The position numbers and the translations under genes are program-made. Positions 59,817 to 64,000 of a stretch of 64,000 bases of DNA are shown here, piece after piece. The notes under the pieces are model-generated. The model was not told the DNA's origin and searched no databases. It saw only the letters and a program-made list of their open reading frames with translations. Source of the DNA: Acetatifactor aquisgranensis (lineage in GTDB: Bacteria > Bacillota > Clostridia > Lachnospirales > Lachnospiraceae); assembly GCF_943193215.1 (NCBI RefSeq), contig NZ_CALPDH010000019.1, forward strand, positions 1-64,000, written 5' to 3'. How positions within the stretch are numbered: the first letter of the stretch is position 1; the number at the start of each line of letters is the position of its first letter.

Positions 59817-60326
59817 ATGGCATTAATCGGGTATCTAACGATTATTTCAGGAATCTTTTTCGGAGAGATGTGGATTAAGAACCGGATAGAGGAAAGCGGC
59901 ACGGACGCAAAAGGGAATGTGATGAAGCAGCGGACAGAGGGAGAAGCGCCGGAACCCAGGACATATCGGAACGGCCGCATCCTGATCCGCAAATACCATA
60001 ATAAGGGCGCGATGCTGAACCTGGGGGAGAGGCGGCGTCCGGTGGTGGCCGCCGTGTCCGTGGCACTGTCTGCCGTGATGGCGGCGGTGTTCGTGTGCAG
60101 CCTGGGACAGAGGGGGAACCGCCTGCTGCGCCTTGGGCTTTCGCTTCTGCTGGGCGGGGCATTCAGCAATACCTACGACAGATTGAAGCGCCGGTACGTG
60201 GTGGATTACCTGACATTCAATGTCAGGTGGAAGCCTCTCCGCCGGGTGGTGTTCAATCTGTCGGATTTCTGCATCCTGATTGGCGCACTGCTTGCAGTCA
60301 TTAGCGTGCCTGATGATGTATTGTGA
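59817..60326 (+). CDS. lspA: Signal peptidase II-like membrane protein
   Basis: 169 residues from ATG 59817 after AGGAG. TM1 is LIGYLTIISGIFFGEMWIKN. A hydrophilic stretch of about 50 residues follows, then membrane segments VVAAVSVALSAVMAAVFVCS and LLRLGLSLLLGGAFS. The catalytic region reads NTYDRLKRRYVVDYLTF and VVFNLSDFCILIGALLAVI, with the two Asp (VVDY and LSDF) expected of LspA. The enzyme removes lipoprotein signal peptides at the membrane, such as that of the binding protein encoded at 8297. The 50-residue insert and divergent first half are unlike standard LspA, so a specialised copy is possible. Confidence 0.8.
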   Translation: MALIGYLTIISGIFFGEMWIKNRIEESGTDAKGNVMKQRTEGEAPEPRTYRNGRILIRKYHNKGAMLNLGERRRPVVAAVSVALSAVMAAVFVCSLGQRGNRLLRLGLSLLLGGAFSNTYDRLKRRYVVDYLTFNVRWKPLRRVVFNLSDFCILIGALLAVISVPDDVL

Positions 60327-60350
60327 CTTGAGACATGTACAATTAACGGG

Positions 60351-60388
60351 AGGGGCTGCCGCATCAATTACTTAGTGCGACAGCCCCT
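60351..60388. terminator. Hairpin between convergent lspA-like and carbamate kinase genes
   Basis: 60351-60363 and 60376-60388 form a 13-bp stem with one mismatch around a 12-nt loop. No strong T-run on either side, so termination is likely but inefficient or bidirectional. Confidence 0.6.
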
Positions 60389-60397
60389 GCAGCTTGA

Positions 60398-61333
60398 TTA
60401 AGCAGTGATGACGGTTCCGATTTTCCCGCGCACAGCGTCTTTCGTCCTGGCCAGGGAGGTAATCAGCACTCTCCCGGCCGGCACCTTTTCCAGATAGCTG
60501 ATAGCCGCCTCAATCTTCGGCAGCATGGTGCCCTCCTCGAACTGTCCCTGGGAAATCGCATCTTTCGCCTGGGCTACGGTCATGGCAGCGACGGGAGCCT
60601 GATTCTCCCCGCCGAAATCCCGGTACACACATTCCACGCCGGTAAAGATAATCAGTTCATCACATTTCAGATCCGCCGCCAATTTTCCGGCGATGGCATC
60701 TTTCTCGATGACAGCAGAGGCGCCTTTCAGCACATGCTGCTGCTCGATGACGGGAATCCCGCCGCCTCCGCAGGCGATGACCACCTGATCCGCATCGGCG
60801 AGAGCGCGGATGGCTTCGATTTCCACGATATCGATAGGCCTGGGGGCGGCAACCACCCGGCGGAAACCCCTGCCCGTGGTCTCCCGGACGTAATTTCCTT
60901 TCTTTTCTTCCGCTTCTGCGTCTTCTTTCGTCATGTAGCGGCCGATGACCTTGGTGGGCTCGTAGAAAGCCTCGTCATAGGGATCCACCGTCACCTGGGT
61001 GAGGATCGTGCTCACGGGCTTCGGGATGCCCCGCCCCAGCAGCTCGCTGCGCAGGGCGTTCTGGATATCGTACCCTACGTATCCCTGGCTCATGGCCGAG
61101 CATACGCACATGGGGGCAGGCGTATAGTCGGTATAGACCCGCCGCAGCTCCGTCATGGCCTTGTGGATCATGCTGACCTGGGGGCCGTTGCTGTGGGTGA
61201 TGGTCAGCTGGTAATCCTCCTCCACCAGGTCCGCCAGGGCCCTGGCTGTGACCTTTACGGCATCTTTCTGTGCTCCTGTGGTATATCCCAATGCTTCGTG
61301 CCCCAGGGACACGACTGCTCTTTTTCTGCTCAT
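60398..61333 (-). CDS. arcC: Carbamate kinase
   Basis: 311 residues on the minus strand; ATG 61333 follows AGAGGTGAATC, while a GTG at 61342 overlaps that site. Family blocks: ITHSNGPQVSMIHKAM near residue 45, TQVTVDPYDEAFYEPTKVIG, RRVVAAPRPIDIVEIEAIRA, VIACGGGGIPVIEQQ, VIEKDAIAGKLAADLKCDEL and the C-terminal FEEGTMLPKIEAAISYLEK. It makes ATP from carbamoyl phosphate and ADP. No arginine deiminase or ornithine transcarbamylase gene is in the window, so the carbamoyl-phosphate source, possibly purine or agmatine catabolism, lies elsewhere. The N-terminal VVSLGHEALGYTTGAQKDAV differs from the usual A-L-G-G-N-A start. Confidence 0.93.
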   Translation of the reverse strand: MSRKRAVVSLGHEALGYTTGAQKDAVKVTARALADLVEEDYQLTITHSNGPQVSMIHKAMTELRRVYTDYTPAPMCVCSAMSQGYVGYDIQNALRSELLGRGIPKPVSTILTQVTVDPYDEAFYEPTKVIGRYMTKEDAEAEEKKGNYVRETTGRGFRRVVAAPRPIDIVEIEAIRALADADQVVIACGGGGIPVIEQQHVLKGASAVIEKDAIAGKLAADLKCDELIIFTGVECVYRDFGGENQAPVAAMTVAQAKDAISQGQFEEGTMLPKIEAAISYLEKVPAGRVLITSLARTKDAVRGKIGTVITA

Positions 61334-61418
61334 ATGATTCACCTCTGATGTATTATGCCATTAAGTATACATTTTTTGGGAAAGAAAAGCAATAGAAAAT
61401 CCAGGGAAAGCATGGCTG

Positions 61419-61447
61419 TTGACTTCTGTGGGAAAAGCCTCTATACT
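61419..61447 (+). promoter_or_regulatory. Promoter of the GH42 beta-galactosidase gene
   Basis: TTGACT (61419-61424), 17-nt spacer, TATACT (61442-61447), 43 bp before the ATG. Confidence 0.75.
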
Positions 61448-61490
61448 GAAAGCAGCGAAATGCGCAAAACCAAAAAGGAGATAGATACAT

Positions 61491-63593
61491 ATGGAGAAGA
61501 AGATTCTGTTCCCCCAGGTGAAAGGATTCGTCCACGGCGGCGACTACAATCCGGAACAATGGCTGGACAGGCCGGATATTCTTGAAGAGGACGTGCGGCT
61601 GATGAAGAAAGCCGGCATCAACAGCGCCAGTGTGGGCATATTTTCCTGGTCCGTCCTGGAGCCCGCGGAGGGAGAATTCCATTTTGAATGGCTGGAGGAA
61701 ATCATAGACAGGCTGTATGAAAACGGCATCTATACCGTGCTGGCCACGCCCTCCGGCGCCCGGCCGGCATGGCTGGACGAGAAATATCCGGAGGCCATGC
61801 GGGTGAACAAAATGGGTCAGCGGGAGCACCACGGAGGCCGTCATAACCACTGTATGAGTTCCCCCGTCTACAGGGAGAAAGTGGCCCTCATAGACCGGAA
61901 ACTGGCGGAAAAGTTCGGTTCCCATCCCGGCGTGATCATGTATCATATCTCCAATGAATTCAGCGGGGAATGCTATTGTGAGCACTGTATCCGGAGATTC
62001 CGCAGCTACCTGGCCGAGAAGTATGACCATGACATCGAGAAGCTCAACAAAGCATGGTGGACCGCGTTCTGGAGCCACAGATACAACAATTTTGACCAGA
62101 TAGAGCCGCCTTTCATCCACGGCGAGACCAGCGTCATGGGCCTGAACCTGGAGTGGAAGCGCTTTACCACATGGAATACCAATGATTTCATGAAAGCGGA
62201 GAGGGACGTGCTGCGCAGCGTGACGCCCCATATCCCGGTGACAGCCAACCTGATGCGGATGTTCGGCGGGCTGGACTACCGGAAGATGGCGCCTGATATG
62301 GACGTGGTGTCCTGGGATAATTATCCTATGTTCCACAACGACTGGGAGACCCTGACGGACACCGCCTGGGAGACGGCTTTCCAGCATGCGCTGATGCGTT
62401 CTTTAAAACGCGATGTACCGTTCATGATGATGGAGAGCGCGCCGGGCCTGGTGAACTGGCAGGAAGTGAACAAGGTGAAGCGTCCGGGCATCCACAGGCT
62501 GGCCTGTGTGCAGGCAGTGGCCTGCGGCTCCGATTCCGTGCAGTATTTTCAGTGGAGGAAAGGGCGCGGCTCCTATGAGCAGTTCCACGGTGCCGTAGTG
62601 GATCATATCGGGACGGACGACACGAGGATCTTCAGGGAAGTGGCAGAGGTGGGAGAGCTGCTTAAAAAAATGGCCCCTGCCGCCGGAACGCTTGTAAAGA
62701 CCAAAGCAGCCATGCTGTTCGACTGGGACAACCGCTGGGCCATCGAGGACATGCAGGGCCTGGGCCGGAAAACGAAAAAACATGAGGAGACCTGTATCAA
62801 TATCTGGAAAGAATTCTTCCGGCTGGGAGTGGACATGGACATCGTGGGCTCCGATGAGAATCTGGACCGGTATGACCTGGTGGTGGCGCCCATGCTGTAT
62901 ATGCTGCAGCCGGGGACGGCACAGAACCTGAAAGCTTTCGTGGAGAGGGGCGGGCAGCTTCTGGCCACCTATCTGCTGGGGTATGTGGATGCGGATCAGC
63001 TCTGCTACCTGGGAGGTTTCCCGGGGGACGGGCTTAAGGATTTGTTCGGCATTGTCAGCGAGGAAATCGACTCTCTGTATCCTGCGGACAGGAATGGTAT
63101 CGTGGTGACGGATGAGAGACTTTGTGCCGGGCAGGAGATGGGCTGTGCGGACAGCGGCTGCGGCGGACGGGCTGAATCCGGAAAAGTCTGGGAAGTGACA
63201 GATTATGCGGAGGTGCTGCGGGTACAGGATGCCCGGGTGCTGGGCGTCTACGCCTCCGATTTCTATCAGGGCACTGCCGCGATGACCTGTAAGAGCCATG
63301 GAAAGGGCAATGCCTATTATGTGGCGGCCAGAACCGAGGCGTCCGCAATGCGCCCGCTGTTCGAGCAGATGATGGCGGATGCCGGAATCCCTGTAAGAAA
63401 GCTGGCAGAGGGCGTGGAATGCCATGTCAGGAGCGGTGAAGAGGGCGTCTATGAGTTCTATCTGAACTGGAATAAAGAAGAGATGGCCGTTTCCGGCGTA
63501 AAAGGCAGGGATATGGTCACCGGCGCGGAAATTACGGATACCCTGACCCTGCCGGGGTATGGCATTGCGGTGGTTAATCTCCTGAGCCGCTGA
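61491..63593 (+). CDS. GH42 beta-galactosidase
   Basis: 700 residues from ATG 61491 after AAAAAGGAGATAG. The N-terminal TIM barrel starts HGGDYNPEQWLDRPDILEED. MYHISNEFSGECYCEHC holds the acid/base Glu and the Cys zinc site. FMMMESAPGLVNWQEVNK holds the nucleophile Glu, and QYFQWRKGRGSYEQFHGAVV follows as expected. The middle domain (about 400-600) is the trimerisation domain, and a small C-terminal beta domain ends the protein. No signal peptide. It hydrolyses galactosides, for example galactan or host-glycan fragments, in the cytoplasm. A single-gene unit between a strong promoter and a terminator hairpin. Confidence 0.96.
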   Translation: MEKKILFPQVKGFVHGGDYNPEQWLDRPDILEEDVRLMKKAGINSASVGIFSWSVLEPAEGEFHFEWLEEIIDRLYENGIYTVLATPSGARPAWLDEKYPEAMRVNKMGQREHHGGRHNHCMSSPVYREKVALIDRKLAEKFGSHPGVIMYHISNEFSGECYCEHCIRRFRSYLAEKYDHDIEKLNKAWWTAFWSHRYNNFDQIEPPFIHGETSVMGLNLEWKRFTTWNTNDFMKAERDVLRSVTPHIPVTANLMRMFGGLDYRKMAPDMDVVSWDNYPMFHNDWETLTDTAWETAFQHALMRSLKRDVPFMMMESAPGLVNWQEVNKVKRPGIHRLACVQAVACGSDSVQYFQWRKGRGSYEQFHGAVVDHIGTDDTRIFREVAEVGELLKKMAPAAGTLVKTKAAMLFDWDNRWAIEDMQGLGRKTKKHEETCINIWKEFFRLGVDMDIVGSDENLDRYDLVVAPMLYMLQPGTAQNLKAFVERGGQLLATYLLGYVDADQLCYLGGFPGDGLKDLFGIVSEEIDSLYPADRNGIVVTDERLCAGQEMGCADSGCGGRAESGKVWEVTDYAEVLRVQDARVLGVYASDFYQGTAAMTCKSHGKGNAYYVAARTEASAMRPLFEQMMADAGIPVRKLAEGVECHVRSGEEGVYEFYLNWNKEEMAVSGVKGRDMVTGAEITDTLTLPGYGIAVVNLLSR

Positions 63594-63648
63594 AAGGCAG
63601 TATACAGGGATATTGGAGCCGCAGGATAGATGAATCCATTACAAAAGG

Positions 63649-63681
63649 GCAGAGCCCCGGAATCGGCATCCGGGGTTCTGC
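63649..63681. terminator. Bidirectional terminator between GH42 and aroA
   Basis: 63649-63661 and 63669-63681 form a 13-bp stem with one wobble pair and a 7-nt loop. In the minus direction it is followed by cttttg, suiting aroA; in the plus direction there is no T-run. Confidence 0.7.
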
Positions 63682-63705
63682 CGCGTCAAAAGCTGACTTA
63701 TGACA

Positions 63706-64000
63706 TTATGACATGGCCCACCCGGCCACCTGATCCAATACCTCAAAATAGTCTTCAAAGGTCTTGCGGCAGCAGCCGGGATTGGCGATGACGATGCCGG
63801 GGCTGCGCAGCCCGGTCAAAGAGAAGCCCATGGCCACCCGATGGTCGTCATAGGTCTCCACGGTGGAGGGCTTCGGCGCGCCCGGGTGAATGGTGATGCT
63901 GTCTGTGCGCGCCTCGCAGCGGCAGCCCATCTTTGACAGCTCTGCAGCGATAGCGGCGATGCGGTCGCTCTCCTGGAAACGGATGTGCCCGATGCCGGTG
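63706..64000 (-). CDS. aroA: 3-phosphoshikimate 1-carboxyvinyltransferase (EPSP synthase), 3' part
   Basis: The frame on the minus strand is open to the window edge and ends at TAA (63708-63706). It reads HIRFQESDRIAAIAAELSKM, then HPGAPKPSTVETYDDHRVAM and GIVIANPGCCRKTFEDYFEV. These are the C-terminal EPSP synthase blocks, including the E-S-D-R-I and D-D-H-R-V-A-M substrate-binding residues. The enzyme joins phosphoenolpyruvate to shikimate-3-phosphate in aromatic amino acid synthesis. About 98 residues are present; the rest is beyond the window. Confidence 0.96.
   Translation of the reverse strand, partial: TGIGHIRFQESDRIAAIAAELSKMGCRCEARTDSITIHPGAPKPSTVETYDDHRVAMGFSLTGLRSPGIVIANPGCCRKTFEDYFEVLDQVAGWAMS

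Noticed and set aside
61353..62387. A 344-residue minus-strand frame opposite the GH42 gene
   Set aside because: Antisense of the barrel domain of a clear beta-galactosidase gene.

Overview
The window reads as a chromosomal segment of a GC-rich gut Firmicute, most likely Lachnospiraceae (Clostridia). This rests on the gene families: LplB/LplC-type sugar ABC permeases, YesM/YesN-type two-component pairs, GHKL kinases with LytTR regulators, an Rpn-type nuclease tail, an AAA-like ATPase with a PD-(D/E)XK tail, BspA-like leucine-rich repeats and a Clostridia-type oleate hydratase. Strong GGAGG ribosome binding sites and sigma-A promoters with 17-nt spacers fit too. Genus cannot be fixed from sequence alone. 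I saw no rRNA, tRNA, CRISPR array, complete insertion sequence or prophage.

Region 1 (1-5.0 kb): the tail of an Rpn-family nuclease ending in nine AEGR repeats, a large single-gene WYL / superfamily-1 helicase / nuclease fusion, a folded intergenic repeat, and an AAA-ATPase/PD-(D/E)XK gene broken by an internal out-of-frame deletion.

Region 2 (5.1-19.9 kb): a carbohydrate locus. A GH88 unsaturated-uronyl hydrolase ends in a terminator. It is followed by an LplB/LplC/lipoprotein importer, an intracellular GH13 amylase, a PHP phosphatase, a YesM/YesN-type sensor-regulator pair, type I pullulanase, a membrane-anchored C39-like cysteine peptidase and 4-alpha-glucanotransferase. Together these would import alpha-glucan oligosaccharides, debranch them and disproportionate them in the cytoplasm under two-component control.

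Region 3 (20.1-26.3 kb): two Gfo/Idh/MocA oxidoreductases, a GNAT acetyltransferase, a nucleoside hydrolase-like enzyme, truA, a small conserved protein and a membrane-attached XRE regulator.

Region 4 (26.3-35.6 kb): a GHKL/LytTR two-component system next to a MacB-like ABC exporter with a clear direct-repeat operator, bracketed by two ankyrin-repeat proteins.

Region 5 (35.6-45.0 kb): an amidohydrolase, a large repeat-rich surface protein (signal peptide, CHAP-like domain, leucine-rich repeats), an HxlR regulator divergent from an FMN reductase, a GHL6-like glycoside hydrolase, and three decayed genes in a row (rhamnosidase, nucleotide kinase-like, AraC).

Region 6 (45.0-50.3 kb): oleate hydratase, rubrerythrin, a TetR regulator and a fatty-acyl-CoA ligase, suggesting fatty acid and oxidative stress handling.

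Region 7 (50.5-57.0 kb): a peptide-signalling or antimicrobial-defence neighbourhood. It holds an ABC-2 permease with a decayed ATPase, two tandem paralogous GHKL kinases (one lacking its ATP-binding glycine box), a BcrA-like ABC ATPase and a LytTR regulator with a structured leader.

Region 8 (57.0-64.0 kb): ADP-ribosylglycohydrolase, AraC regulator, signal peptidase II-like protein, carbamate kinase, GH42 beta-galactosidase and the 3' part of aroA.

The most unusual signals are the WYL-helicase-nuclease fusion, the kinase pair with one deleted G box, the LytTR-style direct repeats at 29.6 kb, the dispersed interlocked palindrome, and repeated internal deletions in several genes.
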